Below are positions 1-8,187 of a stretch of 36,970 nucleotides of DNA, one piece after another. A program made the position numbers and the translations under genes. The notes below the pieces were generated by a model. The model saw only the letters and a program-made list of their open reading frames with translations. It was not told where the DNA came from and searched no databases. The stretch's first letter is position 1, and the number at the start of each line of letters is the position of its first letter. Origin of the DNA: JAUJNH01 sp038253125 (GTDB lineage Bacteria; Actinomycetota; Acidimicrobiia; Acidimicrobiales; JAUJNH01); assembly GCA_038253125.1 (NCBI GenBank), contig JBBSHM010000016.1, positions 1 through 36,970 of the forward strand, in the 5' to 3' direction.

Positions 1-507
1 GCCGCCGGCCGCAGCTTCATCGCCATCTGGCACGTCGGGCCGATCAACGGCCTGTCCTACTGGGCCACCATCGCCACCTCACCCGAACTGCTCGTGTTCG
101 TGTTCTTCATGATCTCCGACCCCCAGACCGCCCCCAAAACCTCCAGCGGGCGTGCCGTCTACGGGGCCGCTGTCGCCGCCTTGGCCGCCGGCCTCATCTC
201 CTTCCAGCCCACCGAGTTCGCCATCAAGGTCGCCATACTCACCAGCCTCACCGTCGTCTGCGCCCTAGTCCCCCTCATCGACAGCGTCAGCCGACGCCTC
301 GTACAGCCCCAGCCGGACAGGACAGACGCCGCCCGCCCCGAGGTGCCACCGATCGGAAGGCGCCTAGCCGCCTCCGCCCGCCGACCGGCCGTAGCCGCCG
401 CAGTCATCATCGCCCTCGCCGCACCCATGGACGCCGCCGCCCTGGCCGGAAACAAACAGGTGATCCTCATCGAACGAGGCCAGATCGGAAAACGCAACGC
501 CCAATAG
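1..507 (+). CDS. RnfD/NqrB-like membrane protein, 3' part only
   Basis: The reading frame is open from the first base of the window, so the 5' end lies outside; an internal ATG at 94 is not a believable start because the upstream codons read on in the same style. The visible protein has at least three hydrophobic segments and the motif FFMISDPQTAP, which resembles the FM-x-(T/S)DP-x-T-x-P segment of the NqrB/RnfD/UnbU family of integral membrane electron-transport or enediyne-cluster proteins. The tail after the last membrane segment is proline/arginine rich and ends in another hydrophobic stretch. It converges with the membrane protein gene at 558. Family assignment is by motif; the specific role cannot be told from a fragment. 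Confidence 0.6.
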   Translation, partial: AAGRSFIAIWHVGPINGLSYWATIATSPELLVFVFFMISDPQTAPKTSSGRAVYGAAVAALAAGLISFQPTEFAIKVAILTSLTVVCALVPLIDSVSRRLVQPQPDRTDAARPEVPPIGRRLAASARRPAVAAAVIIALAAPMDAAALAGNKQVILIERGQIGKRNAQ

Positions 508-557
508 CTTGGGTGCAGCCGGGCCGGCGCCCGCAACGCCGGCAGGGAGTGCTCAGC

Positions 558-971
558 TCAGGCCTCTTCCGTTCCGTCGTCCCAGAACCGGGCGGTCCAG
601 ACCACGCCGAGCAGGGTGACGGCCAGGCCGGGGAGACCGTGCCAGGCCAGTGCCCCACCGGGAACGAGGCCCTGGCGGGTCTGGCTGATCAAACCCACAT
701 GGGTGGCGAGCATCCAGAAGCCGGCCAGGGTGATGACCCCTCCACCCCCGAACATCAGCAACGAAGACGGCTCAGCGCCGCCCAGCACCACATAGCCCAG
801 GGCGGCGACGGCGATCACAATGACCCCGGGCAGCGCATGGTCGACGAACTCAACGGCAGGGCTCCTGACCGCCAACTTCCCGAATAGGACGACGTAGGGC
901 GGCACGATCGCCCAAAGCCCGACAGCAAGGCCGACCAGGGAGAGCCGCGACGGGTGCCGTTGGACCTGCAC
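558..971 (-). CDS. small four-segment membrane protein of unknown function
   Basis: About 137 residues with four hydrophobic segments and short polar loops, including the pieces LWAIVPPYV, FVDHALPGV and ATHVGLISQ. The pattern looks like conserved uncharacterised actinobacterial membrane proteins, but I do not recognise a named family. The open frame continues upstream to 1046 only because it reads through the tRNA-Leu-like sequence, so I place the start at the GTG at 971, shortly before the first membrane segment. No clear ribosome binding site was seen, so the start is uncertain. It ends 50 bases from the convergent RnfD-like gene. Confidence 0.55.
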   Translation of the reverse strand: MQVQRHPSRLSLVGLAVGLWAIVPPYVVLFGKLAVRSPAVEFVDHALPGVIVIAVAALGYVVLGGAEPSSLLMFGGGGVITLAGFWMLATHVGLISQTRQGLVPGGALAWHGLPGLAVTLLGVVWTARFWDDGTEEA

Positions 972-1020
972 CGGCCCGAATCTACCCGTCCTACGCTTCC
1001 CGGAGCACGGACCTCTGGGC

Positions 1021-1103
1021 TGCGGTGGGGGGACTTGAACCCCCACGTCCTGGTGGACACCAGCCCCTCAAGCTGGCGGAACGTCCAGGTCGCCTCGGTA
1101 CGC
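1021..1103 (-). pseudogene. tRNA-Leu(GAG)-like sequence with a non-matching 5' arm
   Basis: Read on the minus strand, the part from about 1077 down to 1021 is a good class II tRNA. It has anticodon stem CCAGC/GCTGG around loop TTGAGGG (anticodon GAG, leucine), a long variable arm with stem GTCC/GGAC, and T arm GGGGG-TTCAAGT-CCCCC followed by ACCGCA. The acceptor 3' strand is one base short, and the expected 5' partner (GCGGTG-type) and the TGGCGGAA-type D arm are absent; only GCG at 1103-1101 could pair. I therefore read it as a decayed tRNA-Leu or a 3' tRNA fragment, not a working tRNA. It lies antisense and immediately upstream of leuS. Confidence 0.6.
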
Positions 1104-1104
1104 T
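1099..1104 (+). promoter_or_regulatory. -10-like hexamer for leaderless leuS
   Basis: TACGCT ends 7 bases before the leuS ATG, so transcription would begin at or next to the start codon. It overlaps the presumed 5' end of the tRNA-Leu-like sequence on the other strand. No Shine-Dalgarno sequence precedes the ATG. Confidence 0.45.
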
Positions 1105-1111
1105 TTCCTTC

Positions 1112-3946
1112 ATGTCCGAAGCCGCCGGTGTGCCGCAGGCACGCTACGACGCCACCCTGGCCGGTGAGATCGAGGCCCGGTGGCAGGCGTGGTGGGACTC
1201 CGACGGCACCTGGGAGGTGCCGAACCCGTCGGGGCCGCTGTCCCAGGGGTGGGAAGCCGTCGCCCAGCGTCCGAAGGCCTACGTGCTGGACATGTTCCCC
1301 TACCCGTCGGGGTCAGGGCTGCACGTCGGGCACCCGCTTGGCTACATCGGCACCGACGTGTACGGCCGCTTCCTGCGCATGACGGGTCGCAACGTCATCC
1401 ACACCATCGGCTACGACGCCTTTGGCCTGCCCGCCGAGCAGTACGCGGTGCAGACCGGCCAGCACCCCCGGGTCACCACCGAGGCGAACATCGCCAACAT
1501 GCGGCGCCAGCTGAAGAGGCTGGGGCTGGCGCACGACCAGCGGCGGGCGGTGGCCACCACCGACGCCGGTTTCGTGCGGTGGACCCAGTGGATCTTCCTC
1601 CGGATCTACAACAGCTGGTTCGATCCCGAGCAGCAGCGGGCCCGGCCCATCTCCGAGCTCGAGGCTCGCCTGGCCGACGAGCCGGGCTGGGCCGAGCTGG
1701 CCGACACAGAGCGGCGCCGCCGGGTCGACGGCCACCGCCTCGCCTACCGGGCCAACGCCATGGTGAACTGGTGCCCCGGGCTCGGGACCGTGCTGGCCAA
1801 CGAGGAGGTGACAGCCGACGGCCGCAGCGAACGGGGCAGCTACCCCGTCTTCCGCCGGCCCCTGACGCAGTGGATGCTGCGGATCACCGCCTACGCCGAC
1901 CGCCTGATCGCCGACCTCGACACCCTCGACTGGCCCGAGCCGGTGAAGCTGATGCAGCGCAACTGGATCGGCCGCTCGACCGGCGCCACCGTCAGCTTCG
2001 CCTCGTCCGCCGGACCCGGTGCTCCCCGCTCTGGGGGGCCGCTCGGGCCCATCGAGGTCTTCACCACCCGGCCCGACACCCTGTTCGGCGCCACGTTCAT
2101 GGTGCTGGCGCCCGAGCACCCGCTGGTCGACGGCCTGGTGGCCGACGCCTGGCCCGACGGCACCCGGGAACGCTGGACGGGTGGCTACGGCACCCCGGTC
2201 GAGGCGGTGGCCGCCTACCGGGCGTCGGCCAGCCGGGCCAGCGACCAGGACCGCATGTCCGAGGCCCGGGCCAAGACCGGGGTGTTCACCGGCGGCTGGG
2301 CCACCAACCCCACAACCGGCCGGCCGATCCCGGTGTTCGTGGCCGACTACGTGCTGATGGGCTACGGGACCGGGGCGATCATGGCTGTGCCGGCCCAGGA
2401 CGAGCGGGACTGGGCCTTCGCCCATGCCTACGACCTCGACATCGTCCGCACGGTCCAGCCCCCCGAGGGTTGGGAGGGGGGCGCCTTCACAGGTGACGGC
2501 CCGGCCATCAACTCGGCCGGTCCCGGGGTCAACCTCGACGGCATGGCGGTTGCCGAGGCCAAGGCCTGGATCACCGGCTGGCTGGAGGACGAGGGCCATG
2601 GGCGGGGAGCGACGGTCTACAAGCTGCGGGACTGGCTGTTCTCCCGCCAGCGGTACTGGGGCGAGCCGTTCCCGATCGTCTACGACGACGACGGACTGCC
2701 AGTGGCGCTGCCCGAGTCGATGCTGCCGGTGGAGCTGCCCGAGCTCGACGACTTCGCCCCCCGCAGCCGGCCCGACGACGACACCTCGGAGCCGGAGCCG
2801 CCCCTCGGGCGCTGCCAGGAGTGGGTGCTGGTCGAGCTTGACCTGGGCGAAGGGCCGAAGCGTTACCGGCGCGAGCTGAACACCATGCCCCAGTGGGCGG
2901 GCAGCTGCTGGTATTACCTGCGCTACCTGGACCCCACCAACGACGAGCGCTTCGTCGATCGGGAGGTCGAGCGCTACTGGATGGCCAGCGGGGGCAAGGC
3001 CGGCGGCGTCGACCTTTACGTCGGCGGCGTCGAGCACGCCGTCCTGCACCTGTTGTACAGCCGCTTCTGGCACAAGGTGCTGTTCGATCTGGGCGAGGTG
3101 TCGACCCCTGAACCGTTTCAGCGCCTGTTCAACCAGGGAATGATCGGCGCCCCCTCCTACCTGGACGAGCGCGGCCTGCACGTGCCGGCCGCCGAGGTCG
3201 TCGAGGACGCGGGAGGGGTCTTCTCCCACGATGGCCGGACCGTCACCCGGGAGATGGGCAAGATGGGCAAGTCGCTGAAGAACTCGGTGACACCTGACGA
3301 GATCTACGAGACCTACGGGGCCGACACCCTGCGGGTCTATGAGATGTCGATGGGCCCGCTCGACATGGGGCGCCCGTGGAACACCCGGGACATCGTCGGC
3401 AGCCACCGGCTGCTGCAGCGGGCGTGGCGGGCTGTGGTCGACGAGTGGGACGGCACCACCCGGGTGGCGGACGAGGCGCCCGACCCGGCGACGGCCCGGG
3501 TGCTGGCCCGCACCGTCGCCGGGGTGACCGCCGATTACGCCGCCCTGCGCTTCAACACCGCCGTGGCCAAGATCAACGAACTGGTGAACCACCTGACCAA
3601 GTCGGGGAGGTGCGATCGCCAGTCGGGCGAGACCCTGGCCCTGCTCCTGGCACCCCTGGCCCCCCACGTGGCCGAGGAGCTGTGGGCCCGCCTGGGCCAC
3701 CAGCCCTCGGTCGGCCTCCAGCCCTTCCCGACCGCCGATCCTGCCCTCCTCGTCGAGGACACGGTGACCCTGGTGGTCCAGGTCAACGGCAAGCTGCGCG
3801 ACCGCATCGAGGTGCCCGCCACGATCACCGCAGAGGAGGCCGAGGAGGCGGCGCTGTCCAGCCCCAAGGTCCTCGACCTCCTCGCCGGCAACACCCCCCG
3901 CAAGGTCATCAGCCGCCCCCCCTCCCTGGTGAACGTCGTCCTCTGA
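1112..3946 (+). CDS. leuS: leucyl-tRNA synthetase
   Basis: Cytoplasmic class I synthetase that charges tRNA-Leu with leucine. The 944-residue protein has the HIGH-type motif HVGH at residues 71-74 inside PYPSGSGLHVGHPLGY. The CP1 editing domain carries TTRPDTLFG and the GTGAIMAVPAQDERD loop. The second catalytic signature is KMGKS at about 717-721, the form usual in actinobacterial LeuRS rather than KMSKS. The C-terminal anticodon-binding and VQVNGKLRD regions are present. It is longer than the roughly 860-residue enterobacterial enzyme because of an extra stretch near residues 150-240. The ATG at 1112 is chosen because the open frame upstream only translates the tRNA-like sequence, and a -10-like hexamer lies just before it. 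Confidence 0.97.
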   Translation: MSEAAGVPQARYDATLAGEIEARWQAWWDSDGTWEVPNPSGPLSQGWEAVAQRPKAYVLDMFPYPSGSGLHVGHPLGYIGTDVYGRFLRMTGRNVIHTIGYDAFGLPAEQYAVQTGQHPRVTTEANIANMRRQLKRLGLAHDQRRAVATTDAGFVRWTQWIFLRIYNSWFDPEQQRARPISELEARLADEPGWAELADTERRRRVDGHRLAYRANAMVNWCPGLGTVLANEEVTADGRSERGSYPVFRRPLTQWMLRITAYADRLIADLDTLDWPEPVKLMQRNWIGRSTGATVSFASSAGPGAPRSGGPLGPIEVFTTRPDTLFGATFMVLAPEHPLVDGLVADAWPDGTRERWTGGYGTPVEAVAAYRASASRASDQDRMSEARAKTGVFTGGWATNPTTGRPIPVFVADYVLMGYGTGAIMAVPAQDERDWAFAHAYDLDIVRTVQPPEGWEGGAFTGDGPAINSAGPGVNLDGMAVAEAKAWITGWLEDEGHGRGATVYKLRDWLFSRQRYWGEPFPIVYDDDGLPVALPESMLPVELPELDDFAPRSRPDDDTSEPEPPLGRCQEWVLVELDLGEGPKRYRRELNTMPQWAGSCWYYLRYLDPTNDERFVDREVERYWMASGGKAGGVDLYVGGVEHAVLHLLYSRFWHKVLFDLGEVSTPEPFQRLFNQGMIGAPSYLDERGLHVPAAEVVEDAGGVFSHDGRTVTREMGKMGKSLKNSVTPDEIYETYGADTLRVYEMSMGPLDMGRPWNTRDIVGSHRLLQRAWRAVVDEWDGTTRVADEAPDPATARVLARTVAGVTADYAALRFNTAVAKINELVNHLTKSGRCDRQSGETLALLLAPLAPHVAEELWARLGHQPSVGLQPFPTADPALLVEDTVTLVVQVNGKLRDRIEVPATITAEEAEEAALSSPKVLDLLAGNTPRKVISRPPSLVNVVL

Positions 3947-3960
3947 GGGGCATCCCCGTC

Positions 3961-3986
3961 GGGAGTGCCCAGACGGCGTTACTCCC
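3961..3986. terminator. possible hairpin between convergent leuS and aroG
   Basis: GGGAGT at 3961-3966 and ACTCCC at 3981-3986 form a six-pair stem in the gap between the two convergent genes. There is no T run, so this is only a candidate. Confidence 0.3.
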
Positions 3987-4055
3987 CAAGTCCGATTCCT
4001 GAGGATCACGAACCCCGATTGTCGAGGGACATCAGCTCGGAAAACGGAGGGTGCC

Positions 4056-5399
4056 TCAGGAGCGGAGTAGCTCGGCGGTGCGGAAGGCCAGGTCGAGGGA
4101 CTGGCGGGCGTTGAGGCGGGGGTCGCAGGCGCTGGTGTAGTGGGAGTCGAGCTGCTCCTCTAGGACGTTCTCGCCGCCGCCCAGGCACTCGGTGACGTCG
4201 TCGCCGGTCAGCTCGCAGTGGAGGCCGCCCGGCCACACGCCTTCGGCTCGGCACACCTCGAAGAAGCCGGCGACCTCGTCGACCACGACCTCGAAACGGC
4301 GGGTCTTGCGGCCGTTGGCGGCGGTGAAGGTGTTGCCGTGCATGGGGTCGCACGCCCACAGCACCGGCGTGCCCTCGGCGGCGACGGCCCGGACGATGGC
4401 GGGCAGGGCGTGGCGCACGTTGCCGGCCCCCATGCGGCAGATGAAGCTGAGGCGGCCCGGGACCCGGTTCGGATTGAGGCGCCGGGCCAGGGCCACCGCG
4501 TCCTCCGGTGTGGCCTTCGGCCCCAGCTTCACCCCGAGCGGGTTGCCCACGCCTTCGAGGAAGGCGACGTGGGCATGGTCGAGCTGACGGGTGCGCTCAC
4601 CGATCCAGAGCATGTGGGCGCTGCAGTCGTACCAGTCGCCGGTGAGCGAGTCGCAGCGGGTGAGCGCCTCCTCGTAGCCGAGCAGGAGCGCCTCGTGCGA
4701 GGTCCAGAAGTCGACCTGGTGGAGACCGGCCTCGCGGTCGAGGTCGATGCCGCACGCCCGCATGAAGCTCATGGCCCGGTCGATCTCGCCGGCCAGCTGG
4801 TCGTAGCGCCGCCCCTGGGAGCTGGTCGTGACGAACTGCTGGTTCCAGGTGTGGACCCGGGACAGGTCGGCGAACCCACCCTTGGTGAAGGCCCGGAGCA
4901 GGTTAAGGGTGGACGCGGCCTGGTGGTAGGCCTGCACGAGCCGCTGCGGGTCCGGGGTGCGGGCCTCGGTGGTGGGGGCGTCGTCGTTCACGCTGTGGCC
5001 CCGGAAGCTGGGCAGCTCGACACCGTCGACGAGCTCGGTGTCGCTGGAGCGGGGCTTGGCGAACTGGCCGGCGATGCGCCCCACCTTCACCACGGGCACC
5101 CCGCTGCTGTAGGTGAGGACGACCGCCATCTGCAGGATGACCTTGAGCTTGTCGCGGATGGCATCGGCCGAGAAGTCCGAGAAGCTCTCGGCGCAGTCGC
5201 CGGCCTGGAGGAGGAAGGCCCGGCCGCCGACGACCTCACCGAGCGCCTCGGTCAGCTGGCGCGCCTCGCCCGCGAACACCAGCGGCGGTATGGAAGCCAG
5301 GTGCTTCTCGGCCAGCTGGACGGCGGCGGGATCGGGCCAGGCCGGCTGCTGCACCACGGGAAGGTCGCGCCACGACGACGGCGTCCAGGTCTGTGCCAC
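4056..5399 (-). CDS. aroG: class II 3-deoxy-D-arabino-heptulosonate 7-phosphate synthase
   Basis: Condenses phosphoenolpyruvate and erythrose 4-phosphate in the first step of the shikimate pathway. The 447-residue protein matches the plant/actinobacterial class II family: QAGDCAESF near residue 65 with the metal-ligand Cys, KVGRIAGQFAKPRSS at 105-119, WACDPMHGNT near 350, HCELTGDDVTEC near 395, and a C-terminal DPRLNARQSLDLAF segment. The start is the GTG at 5399, preceded by GAGGGAT; the open frame to 5516 would run into the divergent regulator's promoter and adds a low-complexity basic N-terminus unlike the family. It is transcribed divergently from the LacI-type gene and shares a 101-base intergenic region with it, so that operator could also influence aroG. 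Confidence 0.95.
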   Translation of the reverse strand: MAQTWTPSSWRDLPVVQQPAWPDPAAVQLAEKHLASIPPLVFAGEARQLTEALGEVVGGRAFLLQAGDCAESFSDFSADAIRDKLKVILQMAVVLTYSSGVPVVKVGRIAGQFAKPRSSDTELVDGVELPSFRGHSVNDDAPTTEARTPDPQRLVQAYHQAASTLNLLRAFTKGGFADLSRVHTWNQQFVTTSSQGRRYDQLAGEIDRAMSFMRACGIDLDREAGLHQVDFWTSHEALLLGYEEALTRCDSLTGDWYDCSAHMLWIGERTRQLDHAHVAFLEGVGNPLGVKLGPKATPEDAVALARRLNPNRVPGRLSFICRMGAGNVRHALPAIVRAVAAEGTPVLWACDPMHGNTFTAANGRKTRRFEVVVDEVAGFFEVCRAEGVWPGGLHCELTGDDVTECLGGGENVLEEQLDSHYTSACDPRLNARQSLDLAFRTAELLRS

Positions 5400-5456
5400 A
5401 CCCAATGATCCCTCGCCGGGGGCCGTTCGGCAAAGGGGCCGCCGATCCCGGCCCGG

Positions 5457-5462
5457 TACCCT
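5457..5462 (+). promoter_or_regulatory. -10-like hexamer of the LacI-type gene
   Basis: TACCCT lies 8 bases before the operator at 5471, which would place the transcription start at the operator's left edge. Confidence 0.35.
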
Positions 5463-5470
5463 CTTGCCTG

Positions 5471-5482
5471 TGGAACGTTTCA
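5471..5482. promoter_or_regulatory. LacI-family operator
   Basis: TGGAACGTTTCA matches the LacI/GalR-family palindrome TGAAACGTTTCA at 11 of 12 positions, with the central CG typical of this family. It sits 18 bases before the ATG of the LacI-type regulator and just after its likely -10 hexamer, as expected for autorepression. Confidence 0.6.
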
Positions 5483-5500
5483 CCCCTAGCCTCCGGCGCC

Positions 5501-5989
5501 ATGGAGCAGGGAGCACGGGTTCGCCTGGTCGACGTGGCCCGGGCGGCCGGGGTGTCGCTCTCGGCGGCCAGCGTCGCCCTGAACGGCCGGCCGGGCGTCA
5601 GCGATCCCACCCGGGCCCGGGTGCAGGCGGCGGCCCGCAAGCTCGGCTACGTGGCCGACGCCTCGGCGGCCTCCATGCGCAGCGGCCGCACCAGGATCAT
5701 CGCCTACGTCAGCGACGGCGCCTGGACCCAGCACCTGGAGGCCATGGCGGCAGCCGCCGCCGACGCCGGCCACCTCCTGGTCGTCGCCCCGCCGGACAGC
5801 ATCGCCTTCCTGGTGGGCCGCGGTGTTGACGGGTTGGTGGTGTCGGGCAGTGACAAGGCGGCCACGGCGTGGGCCAAGACGGGACGCCCGCTGGTGGTGC
5901 TCGGCGAGGGGCGGGTCCCCCGCGGCGCCACGCGGGTCCCAGCAGGTGACGGCGCCGGCGCCGTATCTGCTCTCACCGAGCTCAGCTAG
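5501..5989 (+). CDS. shortened LacI-family transcriptional regulator
   Basis: The N-terminal 55 residues are a normal LacI helix-turn-helix with hinge: RLVDVARAAGVSLSAASVAL, then DPTRARVQAAARKLGYV and SAASMRSGRT. The rest starts like the periplasmic-binding-type effector domain (IIAYVSDG, GVDGLVVSG, RPLVVLGEG), but the protein stops at 162 residues, about half the usual 330. The second lobe and much of the first are missing. It may bind DNA without a full sugar-binding domain, or be a truncated gene; the 75 bases before nadD show no continuing homology that I can recognise. The ATG at 5501 begins just ahead of the DNA-binding domain. Confidence 0.8.
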   Translation: MEQGARVRLVDVARAAGVSLSAASVALNGRPGVSDPTRARVQAAARKLGYVADASAASMRSGRTRIIAYVSDGAWTQHLEAMAAAAADAGHLLVVAPPDSIAFLVGRGVDGLVVSGSDKAATAWAKTGRPLVVLGEGRVPRGATRVPAGDGAGAVSALTELS

Positions 5990-6064
5990 GGCTCCGGTGC
6001 GGGCCTGCCGCGGCGCTACCCCGATGGGCGCGGAGCCGACGGTCGTCGAGGGGCCGGGCGGCGC

Positions 6065-6688
6065 ATGAGCGGCGCCATCGGTGTCTTCGGGGGGACCTTC
6101 GACCCTGTCCATGTCGGCCACCTCGTGGCCGCGGTCAACGTGCGCCACGCCCTTGACCTCGACCTGGTGCTCCTCGTCGTGGCCAACCGGCCGTGGCAGA
6201 AGGTGGGCGGGCGGGCCGTCTCCCCGGCTGAGGACCGCCTCGCCGTGGTGCGGGCCGCGGTCGGTGAGGTTCCCGGCGTCGAGGCCAGTGACCTCGAGGT
6301 CGCCCGCCGCGGGGTGAGCTACACGGCCGACACCCTGGCCGACCTCCAGCGCGCTGAGCCCGGGGCCGACCTCGTCCTGGTCATCGGGGCCGACGTCGCC
6401 GCCCTCCTGCACACCTGGGAGCGGGTGGAGGAGGTGCGGGCACGGTGCCGGCTGGCCATCGTCAACCGGCCGGGGGCGCCCCCGCCGGCGGTCCCAGCGG
6501 GATGGCGGGCCGACGTCGTCGAGATCCCCGCCCTCGAGGTGTCGTCGACGGATCTTCGGGCCCGGGTGGGAGACGGCCGCCCGCTCGACTACCTGGTGCC
6601 CGAGGCGGCGGTGCGCGAAGTCCGCAGGAGGGGGCTGTACGCTGACCTGCGGATGGACGAACGGCTGGAAGACCCGCCTTGCCCATGA
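6065..6688 (+). CDS. nadD: nicotinate-nucleotide adenylyltransferase
   Basis: Makes nicotinate adenine dinucleotide from nicotinate mononucleotide and ATP in NAD synthesis. The 207-residue protein has the nucleotidyltransferase motif GGTFDPVHVGH at residues 9-19 and the C-terminal SSTDLRARV motif (ISSTxIR type) followed by LDYLVPEAVREV-like sequence. Length is normal for the family. Its stop overlaps the rsfS start in an ATGA arrangement, the usual nadD-rsfS pairing. Confidence 0.96.
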   Translation: MSGAIGVFGGTFDPVHVGHLVAAVNVRHALDLDLVLLVVANRPWQKVGGRAVSPAEDRLAVVRAAVGEVPGVEASDLEVARRGVSYTADTLADLQRAEPGADLVLVIGADVAALLHTWERVEEVRARCRLAIVNRPGAPPPAVPAGWRADVVEIPALEVSSTDLRARVGDGRPLDYLVPEAAVREVRRRGLYADLRMDERLEDPPCP

Positions 6689-7080
6689 CCCAGCCCGACA
6701 CCTTCGAGCTCTGCTGTGTCGCCGCCCGGGCCGCCGCCGACAAGAAGTCCGACCACCCGGTGATCCTGGACGTCGGCCGCCTGCTCGGCATCGTGGACGC
6801 TTTCGTCATCTGCTCCGCCGGCAACGACCGACAGGTCCGGGCCATCGCCGATGAGGTCGAGCGCAGGGTGAAGGAGCACGGGGGCACGGCGCCGCTGAGG
6901 GTCGAGGGCATGGACGCGGCAACGTGGATCCTCATCGACTACGGCGACATGATCGTGCACGTGTTCCTCGACGAGTGGCGGGCCTACTACGACCTCGAGC
7001 GGCTATGGAAGGACGCACCCCGGGTCGACTGGGATGCCGAGCTGGTCGCCGTCGACGTGCACCCTGCCACGGTCGACTGA
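6685..7080 (+). CDS. rsfS: ribosomal silencing factor RsfS
   Basis: Binds L14 of the large ribosomal subunit and blocks subunit joining in slow growth (known for the family). The 131-residue protein has the DUF143 pattern ILDVGRLLGIVDAFVICSA, then EGMDAATWILIDYGDMIVHV and a C-terminal YYDLERLWKDA. The ATG at 6685 shares its last two bases with the nadD stop codon, so translation is probably coupled; a TTG two codons upstream is less likely. Confidence 0.95.
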   Translation: MTQPDTFELCCVAARAAADKKSDHPVILDVGRLLGIVDAFVICSAGNDRQVRAIADEVERRVKEHGGTAPLRVEGMDAATWILIDYGDMIVHVFLDEWRAYYDLERLWKDAPRVDWDAELVAVDVHPATVD

Positions 7081-7137
7081 ACAACCGTCGGGCCAGCGGC
7101 CCGCATCGATGCCCCCATCATCGGGTAGGAGCCCTAC

Positions 7138-8109
7138 ATGGAACAACGCTCCCTCGCTGACCTGACCGTCTCAGCCATTGGGCTCGGCTGCATGGGCATG
7201 TCCGAGTTCTACGGCCGGACCGATGACGCGCAGTCGACCGCGGTGATCCGGCGCGCCCTGGACCTCGGCTGCAGCTTCCTCGACACCGCCGACATGTACG
7301 GGCCCTTCACCAACGAGCGCCTCGTGGGCCTGGCCATCGCCGACCGCCGCGACGAGGTGGTGCTGGCCACCAAGTTTGGCAACGAGCGGCGCGAGGACGG
7401 GTCGTGGGTCGGGATCAACGGCAGCCCGGACTACGTGCGCTCGGCCTGCGACGCCTCGCTGCGGCGGCTGGGGGTGGACCACATCGATCTCTACTACCAG
7501 CACCGCGTGGACACCAAGGTGCCGATCGAGGAGACGGTGGGGGCCATGGGCGAGCTGGTGTCGGCCGGCAAGGTGCGCCACCTGGGGCTGTCCGAGGCGT
7601 CGGCTGCGACCATCCGGCGAGCCGCCGCCGTTCACCCGATCGCCGCCCTTCAGAGCGAGTACAGCCTGTGGACCCGTGACGTCGAGGCCGAGGTGCTCCC
7701 GACGGTCCGCGAGCTCGGGATCGGGTTCGTGGCCTACAGCCCGCTCGGCCGGGGATTCCTCACCGGCGCCTACCGGTCGGCGGCTGACCTGCCCGAGGGT
7801 GACTCACGGGCCGAACGATTTCCCCGGTTCAGCACGGCAAACTTCGACCGGAACCTTGCTCTGGTGGACCGGGTGGTCGAGCTGGCCGACCGCAAGGGCT
7901 GCAAGCCGGGGCAGGTGGCGCTGGCCTGGGTGCTCGCCCAGGGCGACGACGTGGTCCCCATCCCGGGCACCAAGCGGGTCGCCTACCTCGAGGAGAACCT
8001 GGCCGCTGCTCAGCTGGAGCTGGATGCTGACGACCTCGCCTGGATCGGCGCCAACATCGGCGAGGCCGCCGGTGACCGCTACGCCGACATGGGAACCGTG
8101 AACCGCTGA
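7138..8109 (+). CDS. aldo/keto reductase
   Basis: Probable NADPH-dependent oxidoreductase of the aldo/keto reductase superfamily, AKR13-like by overall sequence. The 323-residue barrel has the catalytic tetrad Asp49 and Tyr54 (FLDTADMYG), Lys79 (ATKF) and His122 (YYQHRVD). The C-terminal phosphate-binding part VPIPGTKRVAYLEEN is present. A good ribosome binding site, GGTAGGAG, precedes the ATG, unlike the leaderless genes around it. The substrate cannot be inferred from the context. Confidence 0.93.
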   Translation: MEQRSLADLTVSAIGLGCMGMSEFYGRTDDAQSTAVIRRALDLGCSFLDTADMYGPFTNERLVGLAIADRRDEVVLATKFGNERREDGSWVGINGSPDYVRSACDASLRRLGVDHIDLYYQHRVDTKVPIEETVGAMGELVSAGKVRHLGLSEASAATIRRAAAVHPIAALQSEYSLWTRDVEAEVLPTVRELGIGFVAYSPLGRGFLTGAYRSAADLPEGDSRAERFPRFSTANFDRNLALVDRVVELADRKGCKPGQVALAWVLAQGDDVVPIPGTKRVAYLEENLAAAQLELDADDLAWIGANIGEAAGDRYADMGTVNR

Positions 8110-8112
8110 GGT

Positions 8113-8130
8113 GTTGACTGAGTTGACTGA
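8113..8130 (+). repeat. 9-base tandem direct repeat after a stop codon
   Basis: GTTGACTGA occurs twice head to tail, beginning three bases after the TGA of the aldo/keto reductase gene. Each copy carries an extra TGA. Confidence 0.8.
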
Positions 8131-8187
8131 GCCGATGGGCGGCGGGCCTGGCACCAGGCGTCCTGTGGCCCGCCAGCTCGGCTCAGT
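8126..8187. terminator. long hairpin between convergent genes
   Basis: Two nested arms pair: ACTGAGCCGA (8126-8135) with TCGGCTCAGT (8178-8187), and GGCGGGCC (8141-8148) with GGCCCGCC (8167-8174). The hairpin spans the end of the MFS remnant and follows the reductase gene, so it could act as a terminator in both directions although it has no U tract. Confidence 0.6.

Noticed and set aside
1313..4009. Very long minus-strand open frame opposite leuS
   Set aside because: It is a GC-rich shadow with low-complexity Gly/Ala/Pro/His composition and no family features; leuS on the plus strand explains the openness.
5400..5516. Upstream extension of aroG to 5516
   Set aside because: It would translate the divergent regulator's operator and gives an Arg/Pro-rich leader absent from the family; GTG at 5399 has a binding site.
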